59,144 bases of DNA from Zygnema cylindricum. Its lineage: Eukaryota; Streptophyta; Zygnematophyceae; Zygnematales; Zygnemataceae. The stretch lies in the NCBI GenBank assembly GCA_037447655.1, contig JBBHKE010000182.1, positions 1-59,144 of the forward strand, given 5' to 3'. Shown piece by piece: positions 1 to 11,480 of this stretch. Numbering within the stretch: position 1 is the stretch's first letter; every line of letters starts with the position of its first letter. The translations under genes and the position numbers were made by a program. The notes beneath the pieces are model-generated. The model made no database searches, had not been told where the DNA came from, and saw only the letters and a list, made by a program, of their open reading frames with translations.

Positions 1-1834
1 ATTGCCCAAATATTTATTTGTTTTGTATTAACACATACTATATAGTATGTTATATAGCAAGAATTGCATATGTATATTATGCAACAAAAGAAGTACAACT
101 ATTCTACGTCGTTTTTGAGAGTTAATCGTGATTGTCAATCGAACTTAAAAGTTAATTTTAACTATACAAATCATTAGTTTGTTGTATAATAATCAATTAC
201 TGCAACGTTAGTTTTGTACAATTGTTCGCATTTTTGTAAAATTGATTTCGAGTGAGAAAGGTAACGATTAACAACATTGTGCATTGCACTCGACAATTTT
301 GATGTCTCCAACGGGTTTAGTGAATTTATTGTTTAAATTATCAATATTATCATCGACACTTTTGAAGCTCAGGGTGGTTGTTTTATAGATCAAACAATAT
401 TGATTATAGAATTTTACTTTTTTCGTTTACTCAACTTTTTTTTCATAACGATGACCTAATTCGACTTTTATACAGAGGGCTAGAAAGTGAGATAAGCATC
501 TTGGTCTAACAAGGACACTACAATAAAAAGAACCAGTTGCCTATAACATGTGGAATGTTCTATTAACAAAAGAAGTTATATTCGAAACAACTAAAATGTA
601 TATATCACAAACGTCGTTGATTTCAATCGCTATCGTGCTATAAAAAAAAGAAAATAAATGACATTTGAACATATTTTATTTTCTATTTACTTATTACTAA
701 ATCATCAAAATTTTGAAGTTGTAATCGTACGTCTTGGTTTACCAAACCAAACAAGTGGGAAATAAAACAATAGAAAGATCGTTGAGTTCGCAACCAACAT
801 TTTCGTTACTATTAAATTAATTAAAATTGTGGCAAAAAAGGACCACAATGCTCTTTCTAAACTATAGAATTTTTTATACAAAACGACAAATAATGTAATT
901 TTTTTACATCTCAATTCTTCTAAAGCATCAACAACCGCGAAAAAAGAATGAGTCAATGAAAAAGTGAAAGCCAAACTGAAAACGATAACAAAAAAAATAT
1001 AAATTACCTATATACATATATTTTTTTTATTAGAGAACTTACAACTTGATAAATATGATAGTAAATAACATTTGCATTCAAACAAAAATGATTTAAATTT
1101 TTAACTATTGTGGTTTAAAAAAGAAGTTACCGAAATAGTTTCGTGAACTAAAATGGCTTACATCTTGTTTATTTACAAGTCTACGTGGGAAAAAGAAGGA
1201 AAATAACTTGAAATGCCCCAAATTGAATGACAAAAACTATGTGCATAAAAATGATAATTTTGTTTTCCTAATTCCCAAAAAGGCTCGAACAATAGATTTT
1301 TTCAGCACACCTATTTTACTATCCTCTCTTGTTTGTGATTTTGTCAAAGCTCCCATCTCGGCTTTTTATTTTATTTCTGTCTACATTGGATTCCCACTAT
1401 CGATTCACCTTTCAATTGCAATTTTTCCTCCAAAATAAATACTTTCCTGATAAACATGTTAGGCTTTTTGAGAGAAATAGAAGTGTAAGTTTGGAAATTG
1501 TTGTCAAAATAACATCAAGTAATAAATTCATAAATGGTTCACTATAACTAAACATTAGAATTAGAAAAAAAATGTTTAAAAAGATAACCTAAAGAAAAAG
1601 TAAAAAAACATTCCAACAAGTTTTACGAGTCCATTTTCTCCAACCTTTAGCTCTTTTTTTGCTTCTTTTTTCTTTAGGTTTCGTTATTATCTTTAATTTG
1701 GACTTACCTTTAATGGAGTACTACAAAAACGGTACTACATGTATGTGACTTTTACTCCACATAACATTTTTTGTTTCTCCATGGAGTTTATGTTTCCTAA
1801 CCTATAACAATAATTAATTAAAAGATTATCCATA
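1..1834. other. AT-rich stretch, no gene seen
   Basis: Very AT-rich sequence with poly-A and poly-T runs. The only open frames are short, overlap on both strands and have AT-driven composition, with no recognisable motif. I see no RNA gene or terminal repeat here. Confidence 0.5.
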
Positions 1835-2420
1835 TCCTACTCCCTCCCTCTCTCCTCCCTCTCTTCCTTAGTGCTTCTTCTCCCCTCGCCCACTCTCCCC
1901 CTCTTCTTATTTTCCCCTCCGACTCTTCTCCTCTCGCTCTCTCCCCCTTTTCCCCTCTTTCCTTCTTTCACTCTCCTCGTCTCCCCCTCTCCCTCTCTCC
2001 ATGCCCCTCGACCCTTTTCTCCCTTTCCTCTTCCCCTCCTAGTCCCTCCCCACCAATTTCTTCCCCTCTTTCTCCCACTCTCTCATCCTCTACCACTCCC
2101 ATTCCCTCTCCGCCTCCACCTCCCTCTCCCTCTCCCTCCTCTCCCCCCCCTCCCTCTCTCCCCCTCTCTCCGCATTTCCGTGAGGATGGATAATAAACTA
2201 ACTTTCGCCCCTCCCTTTACCCCTCTCCCTCCCTCTCTCTCTCTTTTTCTTTTTCCCTTTCTCTTTTTTTTTCTCTCTCTCTCTCTCTCTCTTTCCTTTT
2301 CTCTATCTCCCCTCACCTTCCCTCTTTTTTTTTACCCTTCCCCTCCCCCCTCTTTCTCCCCCCCACTCCCTTCCCTCCCCCCCTTTCCCCCCTTCCTCTT
2401 TTTCCTCCTTCACTTCTTAG
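1835..2420. repeat. polypyrimidine (C/T) low-complexity tract
   Basis: Nearly 600 bases made almost entirely of C and T on the plus strand, with CCCTCT/CTCTCC units, a pure TC run near 2271-2291 and only one short mixed island near 2175-2205. It produces a spurious 195-codon open frame rich in Leu, Pro, Phe and Ser, and an Arg/Glu/Gly frame on the other strand. It is simple-sequence DNA, not a gene, and such homopurine/homopyrimidine tracts can adopt triplex (H-DNA) structure. Confidence 0.85.
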
Positions 2421-3264
2421 GTAATATCATTTTGTATGTAGCATTTCAACGCGTATAATGTTATGGGATTTCGCAAAAGGTTTAAGATTGGAAAGAATGA
2501 GTAGTACTGTAGTTTCATTTTATAATTGTTGGAAAAAAAATTTAAATAAGAGTTTTGAAAATTTAAAAAGAGCGATTGTTTTCAATGTATATAAATATAA
2601 AGTAACATGTTATGACGAAAATTTAGTATCCCTTTTGTGTGGATTTATGGAAGAATTTGTGATGCATACGAATGTGAAACAAATTTGGAGGTGTAATATT
2701 AAAAATGAAATGCGATAGAATGTCATGTATAGTGTAGTGTGCAATAATTGGAAACAGTCCCATGTAATGCAATGGCCAAAAAAATTACAAAAATATACAT
2801 GAATATGGTTAGTAATGGTTTGGCTTGTTAATGAGCATTTTTTTTAAGGAAATCGAAATGTTTTAAGAAAGTCAACAAGGTCTAATACATTAATGTGTTT
2901 AGAATCCTCAAAATTTAGAAGCAAACCATCAGAATTTAGTGGTGTATAGTTTGCTAGGAACCCAAGACAATATTAAAAGTTAGTTTGAAGGTCCATTGAT
3001 GAGAAATGTAGAGTAATTTAACTCAATTGCGCGAGTGTGAAGCGAATTCCGAAATATCCATTATCTTTCGCGGATTCCCGAGCATGAATATACTTGTCGG
3101 TTTCGACGATCGCCTCACAACTTTTAAAGAAGCGAGTGCGAATGTTCAAGAATACCCACCATTGTCAAGGAATTTTGCGGATGGTAACAGAAAATAGTGA
3201 GCTCAAGCGGGCCTTATACGTCTTTAGTTGTACACAGTAAATCGTACTTTATTCTATTTATATA
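2421..3264. other. intergenic, nothing recognised
   Basis: AT-rich with short open frames of no recognisable content. No splice-compatible exon, tRNA or terminal repeat was seen. Confidence 0.4.
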
Positions 3265-4047
3265 CAGTGTTGTTCAAATCGTGCGATTTTTTCAATTTTT
3301 ACGATTGAAACATATAATTCGTGACTTTTGAATTTATCGCAATAAAACGCGATGTACTTTATGTTCGGTAAACTAAACAGACAATTTACGTGAAAAGTAT
3401 AGATTTCCTTGTAAAATGTTCGTTTTTTCACAAAAATGTATAGAATTCGAGGAAAACAAAAGTCCAAGTTATTGACTTTTTGTATAGTAAATTGAACAAA
3501 AATTTCACGGAACATGTTTGTCATTTCATTGAAAATATACAAACTTTTTTCGAAAAGAGAGGTTGAAACGTCACACTATTTTCGCGCGGTAAGTTTGAAA
3601 ATTATACGGGCGTCTTCCTCAAATTTTTTTGAAAGAAGCCGCCCTGTATAGTTCAAAAGTTAGAGAGAGAGAAGGCGACCATGGCTGTCTGTCAAATACT
3701 ATTATACAGACTGACTTTAACAAAATTGTTGATTTAGTCGCGTATTGAACGTGGCTCAACAACATTTCTTATTAATCTAATTCTAAAATTTCCATTACCC
3801 CGATGAAAATTTTCTCACGTATATTTAGTGTGATACATATTTAAATACTCAAAATTGTTTAGCGCTCATTTAACGGAAAACTTACAAATTGTGCATATGC
3901 AAAATTCTTTTTGTTTAGCAGGTATGGAATAGTACGGATGAAAATTCATTAAAGATTTGTTATGATTTGTTCAAAAATTTTAATGCGTTCGTTACGCATA
4001 ATTTATCGTGATTGAATCGTTAGCACTAAATGCTTTGAACAACTATG
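3265..4047 (+). mobile_element. hAT-type MITE, family A (CATAGTTGTTCA ends), copy 1
   Basis: The left end CAGTGTTGTTCAAATC is a variant of the family end CATAGTTGTTCAAATC, and the right end is TTGAACAACTATG, its inverted complement. Flanks are TTTATATA (3257-3264) and TTTTTATA (4048-4055), a 7/8 match consistent with an 8-bp target-site duplication, the hAT hallmark. About 783 bp, no transposase. The interior repeats TACGGA/GTACGG words. At least six other copies lie in this window. Confidence 0.75.
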
Positions 4048-5005
4048 TTTTTATAACTTTTGCATACTTTTTTTTTTGATCTTGTAACATTTCGATCAAT
4101 GCAATAAATGAACATACTGTACAACGCTGTTGTTCAAATCGTGTAATTTTTTTCCTTTTTTTACGATTGAAACGTATAATTTGGGACTGTTGAAAAAATC
4201 GCAAAAAATCGTGATGTGTTTTTTGTCCGGTAAAATGAACGGACAATTTACGGAAACTGTACGGTAAATTTGGTAACTGTACCGTATTTTACGTGACGTG
4301 TACGGAATTTGACGAAAAGATACGCTCCAGGTATTAGTACTTTTTGTCCGATAAACTGAACAGAAATTTCACGGATAATGTACGGAATTTTATCGTTCAT
4401 GTTCGGACAATTTCGAAAAGAGACGTTGCAGCGTCACACTATTTGCGTGTGGTAAGTTTGAAATGTGTAAGTACGTACGAGCATGTATGTAATAGGATGT
4501 CCTACCTCTCAGTAAATCCCATTACTACATCACATTTCAACCACATATTCCACACATTGGAAAATTACACATTCACATTGGAAAACACTCACATAAAGAA
4601 ATAAACTTTAAATTAAAAGAAACTTCTATCCACATAACATTAGCTTGGTCTCTTGCCCTCGTGGCTTAACCCTTCTTATTAAGGTATTTCCACTGCTCTC
4701 CATTCTTAAATAATTCTATCTTTTAACTACTAAAATACTACGTAGTTTGTAAGAGATTTCAATGCCAAAATGCCAATACTCCAATTTGGTTTTAATCGCT
4801 CAAGACCAAGATCCGTCAGAAGTTCCACAAAGTTTTCCAAAGGAAAAGATGTCTACTCTCCTCTTACACTTCACCATTTATCCATCATCGCCCTAGACTA
4901 GCCAGGCCAGAGTCAATGCTCCTAACAGGCTTTGACCTGAGCCAATCATTGATCAGCAAGGACTCAGAATTGATTAATGCAAAAACGTGCGAAATCTCTT
5001 GCTAA

Positions 5006-5778
5006 AGGTGCGTCTCCGTGTACTTAAAACTTAGAGAAAAAACTTTGTTTTTTAGCGCAGATCCGGCGGACCCGGATTTCGGGTGTCCCTGTGTGTAACA
5101 ATGACATAATTACTTAAGCGTGTGACGATTGTATACGTTGACAATGCCCGTGACGGCTATCAACGTCTACAATCTGTGATGAGGCACGCTGTTTTTTGTA
5201 GCAGGTTGTGATGTCGCATGAGTTTTCGTGACATTGTAGACGTACCGCCATCCAGCCTGTGTCGTTTCATGGTTGAGGAAGATGCACTTTGCCTTTTGCG
5301 TCTCTTGTCCGCGCGGCGTGAAATGGCATCGGATCTCGATACCCCTAGCGAAATAAAATCCGTACCAGGCGCAAACGGACAAAACCCAACAAATTATGTA
5401 CTTTGCTTTGTCGTACCTGAACGCAGACGGACAAAACATAGCGGATCGTGCACTTTTCGTCGTCGCTTGAATTCTTTTGAAATTTCTTGGAAATTTCTTA
5501 CACGTGCGACTACGTGTTTTTATTTGATTTTCGAAAAATCTTTGTTTTAAAACATATATTCCTTGTGTTCTAAAGAAAAGTTTGACGATGACGTTTTTTG
5601 GCGTGGCCGTGGGTCGAAGAACACAAAACGACAATATGTAGTACATCTAAAATTCGATGATGACGCAAAATGTACTTCTCATTTTATTTTTGTAAGGTTG
5701 AAACTTACGCGGTACGCCTCTTAGTTTTAGAGGAAATCGACAAAAAAAACACTTACTTAGGCACATGGAGACGAACCC
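5006..5778. mobile_element. PIF/Harbinger-like MITE with TAA target duplication
   Basis: Inverted ends AGGTGCGTCTCCGTGTAC and, read inward from the right, GGGTTCGTCTCCATGTGC (14 of 18 match). TAA occurs on both sides (5003-5005 and 5779-5781), and the uninterrupted sister LTR has a single CTAA at this point near 17313, which directly shows the insertion. A 3-bp TWA duplication is typical of PIF/Harbinger elements. The overlapping open frames near 5167-5646 lie wholly inside it and match nothing I recognise. Confidence 0.75.
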
Positions 5779-5982
5779 TAACTACTTAGCACTTTACTAA
5801 CCAATCAAACGCTACGTTTCACTATGTAACATTTACATGCAAAAGTGCGCGCCAAACGAAACGCGACTTCGCATGATTGTGCGTCACAAATTTTGCACGC
5901 TAAACTTCCTACGAAATTCCTTAAAGTGAAAGTGACGTTTCGTACTAAAAATTGTACGAAATGAAGTACCGTGCATACTAAA

Positions 5983-7132
5983 CATAGTTGTTCAAATCGC
6001 GCGATTTTTTCCTTTTTTCCGATTGAAACGTATAATTCGTGACTTTTGAAAAAATCGTAAAAAAACGTGTATTGTAAACTGAAACTGAAAATTTACGGAA
6101 ACTTGTAAACAAATTACTGTAAATGTACATTTTTTTACGGATATGTACGGAATAAAACGAGAAATATGCGTCGTACTTATTGGTACTTTCAATTGTAAGA
6201 ATTAATGACGTCGTCGTTGTCACAAGTGAGCATGACGTCACAATGTCACAAAAACTCGAACATCTACGGTATCACAAAAAACTAGACTTCTCCACCGTCA
6301 CACAAAAATCCAACGTTCTACACTATTCAATCGTCACAACATTATGTAGCGTCTACAACCGTCACATATATGAAGTAACCATAGTTGTTCAAATCCCGCG
6401 ATTTTTTCCTTTTTTCCGATTGAAACGTATAATTCGTGACTTTTGAAAAAATCGTAAAAAAACGTGTCCTGTAAACTGAAACCGAAAATTTACGGAAACC
6501 TGTAAACAAATTACTGTAACTGTACATTTTTTTATAGATATGTACGGAATAAAACGGGAAATATACGTCGTACTTATTGGTACTTTCTGTTCAGTCAACT
6601 GAATAGGAATACCACGGAAGTTGTACGTTATATAATCGAAAATGTACGGACATTTTCCAAAAGAGACGTTGAACGTCACAATAATTTCGCACATCACAAT
6701 ATTTTTTTTTTTGGAGTAATGCGCTGCCTGCGAGATAGAGAAAGAAGGTAGAGAGAAGGCGGCCATGTTTGTTTGTCAGATATACTCGCGCCAAATTTTC
6801 ATAAAAAATTTTGTTCGTGGCATTCGAACCCGGGTACGTCAGTGCATAGCTCTCCCTAAGGTGACCGATTGAAATACCAGTTGGTGAAGAAGTTTCGATA
6901 TCTATGAGTAGTGTGATTAAATTATAAAGAGGTAGTTGTTTTACCGCTCATTTAACGGAAATAACTTGCAAACTGCGTTATATGTAATAGTTTTTTGTTT
7001 TTTTATGTACGGAATAGTACGGAAGGAAATTTATTAACGGTTTTTTGCGATTTGATTAAAAGGTTCAATGCGTTTGTTACGTATAATTCGTCGCGTACGG
7101 TACGTTCGCACTAATCGCCGTGAACAACTATG
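5983..7132 (+). mobile_element. hAT-type MITE, family A, copy 3, with duplicated left end
   Basis: Begins CATAGTTGTTCAAATCG and ends GTGAACAACTATG. A second complete left end starts at 6380, so the first about 200 bases are present twice, with 195 bases of unrelated CGTCAC-rich sequence between them. The gypsy LTR resumes at the equivalent position right after 7132, so 5983-7132 behaves as one insertion. Flanking 8-mers (ATACTAAA / CTACTGAC) match only partly, so the target duplication is eroded. Confidence 0.7.
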
Positions 7133-7376
7133 CTACTGACATTTCAGTAGAACTTTATGAAACGTTCACGCAAAATTTCGGTACTAATTTGACCTTTAAC
7201 CCGTTTCAATGATACTCACCTGTTATTTAGACCTCGCATGTCACCTAAGTACACCCATAGCTATAACTTTTGAAATCGCGTGATTCTTTTGCAAACGTCT
7301 ACCAAATTTAGTAATCTATAATCATAACTCCTAAATACCCTTTTATGAACAAGTTCGATCCACTATTACTGTTACA

Positions 7377-7395
7377 TCATCCCCTCCTTATTTTT
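7377..7395 (-). other. polypurine tract of gypsy-1
   Basis: On the minus strand the sequence AAATAAGGAGGGGATGA lies directly before the 3' LTR start TGTAACAG. This is the expected position and composition of the plus-strand primer. Confidence 0.7.
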
Positions 7396-7425
7396 AACTG
7401 GCCTCAGTCAAAACACCTTTCATTC

Positions 7426-8935
7426 TCAAGACAGAAGTTCTATATTATAATCCCTCCAATACCTTTGTAAAAACTCGGAATTTTTATCCTCTAAAGTTAA
7501 GTCATCTTCTGGCCTTCCTAGATAATGCACTTGCCAAAATATAGTATCGCCAACCTTGAATCGTCGACCAACCCAATCTATTACCCATCTGTGGACTTCA
7601 GGTTCTATAATTATTGAGGGATCCAATTCCAATTCTCCTTCAGTTGGTCGAAGATGTGCTGGTTTCAATTGGCTGATGTGTATCACTTAATGAATTTTTG
7701 TTGAAGGCGGAAAATCCATTTTGGCAGCAACAGACGATATCATCTCGTTTACAATAAATGGTCGAATGTACTTAGGAGCAAATTTTCCCGTAGTATCCGA
7801 TTGTCCCTCGATCTTGCACTTATAATGAGTTGTAAAAAGCCAAACCTTGTCACCTGCGTTTACCATCCAATTGTCTCATTTGCGGTAAACATTAAATTCT
7901 TGCCTCATTTGTGCCTCCATTAATGCATCCCGAATTGATTTCCGAATAGTTTGAACGTATTCCCAAAACTATGTTCCAGAAGTTCTATTATCTTGAGCGA
8001 CCCCTGTTAACAAGTAAAATGCTTCTCTAGGTTGGTATCCGTATGCTACTTCGAATGGTGAGAATCCTGTACTAGCGTGATTACATGAATTGTATGCAAA
8101 TTCCATTAATGGTAGTTTAGATTCACATGTGTTATGAACTCCATTGCAAACAGTCCTAAGCATTTCCTCTAGTGTACGGTTCATCCTTTTTGTCTGCCCA
8201 TCTGTATGAGGATGATAAGAGGTACTCATTTTTAATTCACTGCCTAAATTTTGCTGAATTCTTTCCAAAATGCAAACGTAAATTTAGAATCCTTATCACT
8301 GACTATAGACAAAGGGACTCCGTGATGTCTGACCACGTTGTCAAAATATAACTTTGCAATATCTACAACTGAATGAGTAGTTTTGCAAGGGATAAAGATT
8401 GCCATTTTATCGAACATATCGACTACGACTATGATGCTGTCATTTCTTTTAGATGTAGTAGGCAACTTGACAATAAAATCCATACTAACAGATTCCCATG
8501 GTCTTTCAAGGATATCGAAAGGTTTTAAGAGACCTCTAGGCTTTTGGTTACTAGGTTAACTCTGTTGGCAAGGGACACAACTTTCCATGTGTTCGACACC
8601 TCTTTTGCCATCCCGGGCCAAAACAATCTACTTTGCAATCGACTAAGAGTTTTATCTCGACCTAGATGTCCTAAATGCTCATGAGATTCCCGTAAAATTT
8701 GTTTTCTTAAGTCTCCCACTTCAGGAATGCATAATCTATCCCCAATTTGCAAATACATTAAACCATCCTCTAGTCTAAAGTTTTTGACATGCTTCTCATT
8801 TAATGGGTCAGAATTCTCTCCCGATATATCTTTGCAAATCACAGCAAAATAAGGATCTTTATCATAACCAACTCTAATAGTATATCTAAAAACAATTCAT
8901 CCTGAACCATAATACTTATTTTAAAACATCTACTT
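7426..8935 (-). pseudogene. gypsy-1 integrase and chromodomain-like C-terminus
   Basis: Three minus-strand frames give an ordered integrase. First an H2C2-type region with HLGHLGRDKTLSRLQSRLFW (8525-8842), then MDFIVKLP and VSDKDSKF carrying the first two catalytic Asp (8244-8483), then HPHTDGQTKRMNRTLEE with the catalytic Glu (7969-8268). The distal frame (7426-7686) has HISQLKP followed by a chromodomain-like segment VHYLGRPEDDLTLEDKNSEF. At the proximal side, QDELFLDI and LSR remnants near 8880-8935 resemble the RNase H-integrase linker of chromoviruses. Frameshifts and stops separate the pieces, so no functional protein is made. Confidence 0.85.
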
Positions 8936-8937
8936 AA

Positions 8938-9770
8938 TGGACACTATTATCGAAGGCGATACCGGTAGCAACACCACCAAAAACGGCGACAAGGGTTCAG
9001 ATCGAAAAATCAGAGTATGAAAAGTGGAACTACAAAGACAAGGTTGCTAAGCTCTTAATTCTTAAAAGTGTAGCAAAGGGCATTGCCATTCCCCTTATGC
9101 ATGTCAAATCTTCATCTCAGATTTGGATATCAATAGTTAACAAATATAAGAGTGGATCATTGCAGCAACAACAGTTGGCCGAAAATAAGATTGCAGCTTA
9201 TACTTATAAAGGAGGAAGTATGCATAATTATTGCAATGATTTAGGAGCACTATTTGGAGAGTTAGAGAGTGCAGGTAACTCATGGTCTGAGAGACAAAGA
9301 GTGAACACATTAATGATGAAACTACCTGAAGAGTATGAGAATATCATTAACCGATTGCAGGACAGAAGAGATAGCAATTGGAATTGGGATGACACAGTGG
9401 GAATGATTTTAGTGAAAAAAAGCACCATAGAGTTTAGGAGAGGGAGTCCAAGTGTTCAAGCATTGTCTGCGAAGCAGATTGGTGGAAGCGTGATGAGGAG
9501 AAAGGGAAAGATCCCTATCGAAACTTTGGTGGAAGAGGACAAGGAGGTGGCAGATTTGATAGACAGGGGAGAGGAACTTCTCGAGGAGGATTATGTCACT
9601 TCTGCAAAAACAAGGACATTATATGGTAGATTGTGTCAAACTTGCAGATCTTCGACTGAAAGATGGTCAAGGAACATCAAGGGATGGAGGAAAGAAAAAG
9701 GCTTTCCTAACTCAAGTTCATGATGAGGAGGTGGAAGGAAAAACTGAACCAGAAGAGGAGCTTGAGTAGC
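8938..9770 (+). pseudogene. copia-1 gag (capsid and degenerate zinc knuckle)
   Basis: The frame is open from 8938 without an ATG, so the N-terminus is missing. It contains the copia Gag helices around QIWISIVNKY, KLPEEYENIINRLQ and a basic GRGQGGGRFDRQGRG stretch before CHFCKNKD, the start of a CCHC knuckle disrupted by a stop (TGG-to-TAG type) and a frame change near 9510-9625. It is homologous to the Gag of copia-2 at 51594 (shared YKGGSM, CND, NTLxMKLPxEYENII). Confidence 0.8.
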
Positions 9771-11480
9771 TTCTTCTTAATCAGAAAAACACTGAAAAGC
9801 ATGTCGACATTCCACGGAGACAAAAGTGTGCTTTCGGAGGTAAGAGGGATCCACCCGAGGATGGGTGGATCATAGACTCAGGGGCTTCAATGCATATGTG
9901 CAAAGATAAGCGGTGGTTCACTAAACTGAGAAAGATCCCAAGAGTTCAGATAGAGTAGGGAGATGGTAGAGTAGGAACCACAAGTCTTGTTGGAACTGTT
10001 GACTTGAAGGTTCTAGTTGATGGAAAGGCCTCAATTGTAACACTCTCAGACGTTCTTTACATTCCACATCTTAGCAAGAACCTAGTCTCAACAGCTGTCC
10101 TGGATGAAAAGGAGTTTCAAACAGAAACTAGGAAAGGAATCTTCACAACAAGCGTTGATAGTGAGGTTTATTTCAAAGCTGAGAAGGGCAATCAAGGAAT
10201 GTTCAGAATTGTTCTTTGCAATGAAAAGAGTGTTCTCTACTCGTGTGCAAGTGAGATGATGCTTTGGCATTAAAGGTTGGGGCATGTGCATCTAGATAGA
10301 TTAAAGAAAATGAAGAAAAAGGGAATAGTGGAGGGTATTACTTATGAGGATGATGAGACCTTTGATGATTGTAGTGGATGTGCCAAAGGGAAGATTCATA
10401 GACTTCCATTTCCAAAGGCAACCACATTTAGGAGAGAGAAAGTATTAGATCTAGTTCACACTGATGTTTGGGGACCTACTAGGTATGCTTCACATGGGGG
10501 GAAGAGATGGATGTTAACCATCATAGATGATTGGTCTAGATACACGAAGGTATACTTTCTCAGACATAAGTCAGAGGTATTAAGATGTTTCAAAGAGTAT
10601 AAAATATGTAGTGAAAAACTACATGAAACTCAATAAAAGAGATAAGAAGTGATAATGGGAAAGAATACACCTCAAGGGAATTTGAAAAATATCTTAAAGA
10701 AGAAGGATTTCATCATGAGAAAACTGTTCCATATAATCCGTAACATAATGGAGTAGCAGAAAGAGTGAATAGAACTTTAGGAGATATTTCCAGAAGTATG
10801 TTAACTGATAAGAGGATAGGGTTGCGGTTTTGGGCGGAGTCTATGAACTATGCTAATTTCATCAAAAATAGAGTCCTAACTTCAACAAATAAAGAGGAAA
10901 CTTCGTATGACAGGTGGACAGGAAGAAAGCCTGATTTGACTAGTTTGAGAGTGTTCGGAAGTCAAGTCTACAGTTTGGATTCCGATAAGACTAAATGGAA
11001 GTTAGAGAGGAGAGGGAAGCCATGATATCTTGTAGGATATGATGAGAGCACAAAAGGATACCGAGTGTATGACTTGAAAAAGAGAGATATAATTTTGGTC
11101 AAACACATAGTGGTGATGAATGAAGAGAAGTCCATTGATCCATTCAAATATAATAAGGAAGTCAAAATCAGATTTGAAACGGATCAGTTTTTTGACTTTG
11201 ACTTTGAAAATGAAGAGAAGGAAGAGGGAGAAAAAGAAAAATCTGCAAATCTACCAAAGGAGAAGGAGGAACTTGATGAGACACCGGAATTGGAAGATCG
11301 GGGAGCTGAAAATCTCCCTAAACGAAACCCAAGGATGCCTTCCATACCGACGTCCGATTTTGAAAGGGGAAGAAGAAGTAGTAAACGAATTCAAGAAAGA
11401 CAAGTAAATAACCAACTCACAAAGATGTCTCACCCAGATGAACCTCAAGCATACTTAGAGGACAAACACTCCAGAAAGTA
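9771..11480 (+). pseudogene. copia-1 protease and integrase
   Basis: Protease motif WIIDSGASMHMC near 9865-9900 (Asp-Ser-Gly intact). The GAG-pre-integrase region has RLGHVHLDRL and CSGCAKGKIHRLPF, the zinc-binding H/C residues. The integrase core shows DLVHTDVWGP and IIDDWSRYTKVYF, then SDNGKEY and NGVAERVNRTL, giving the D, D, E triad. A downstream GR-KPDLTSLRVFGSQVY segment is standard for copia integrases. In-frame stops occur near 9957, 10272, 10634, 10741 and 11024, several explicable as CAA-to-TAA or TGG-to-TGA changes. The acidic Lys/Glu-rich linker before RT is frame-intact (11065-11480). Confidence 0.85.

Larger units (their letters stand above)
4488..7376 (-). repeat. 3' LTR of gypsy-1, containing two nested MITEs
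   Basis: Matches the right LTR (16814-17774) from TGTAATAGGATGTCC to CTGTTACA, but is interrupted at 5006-5778 by a Harbinger-like MITE and at 5983-7132 by a family-A hAT MITE. Without those two insertions the LTR is close to the 961 bp of the intact right copy. Confidence 0.85.

Noticed and set aside
705-974. 89-codon hydrophobic minus-strand frame
   Set aside because: AT-rich sequence gives Phe/Leu/Ile by composition; no homology recognised and no neighbouring exon.
1871-2458. 195-codon open frame on the plus strand and 77-codon Arg/Glu frame on the minus strand
   Set aside because: Both come from the C/T simple-sequence tract; only Leu, Pro, Ser, Phe or Arg, Glu, Gly residues, no domain.
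5167-5646. 159-codon minus-strand frame and overlapping 110-codon plus-strand frame
   Set aside because: Both lie inside a 773-bp MITE flanked by TAA and match no transposase.
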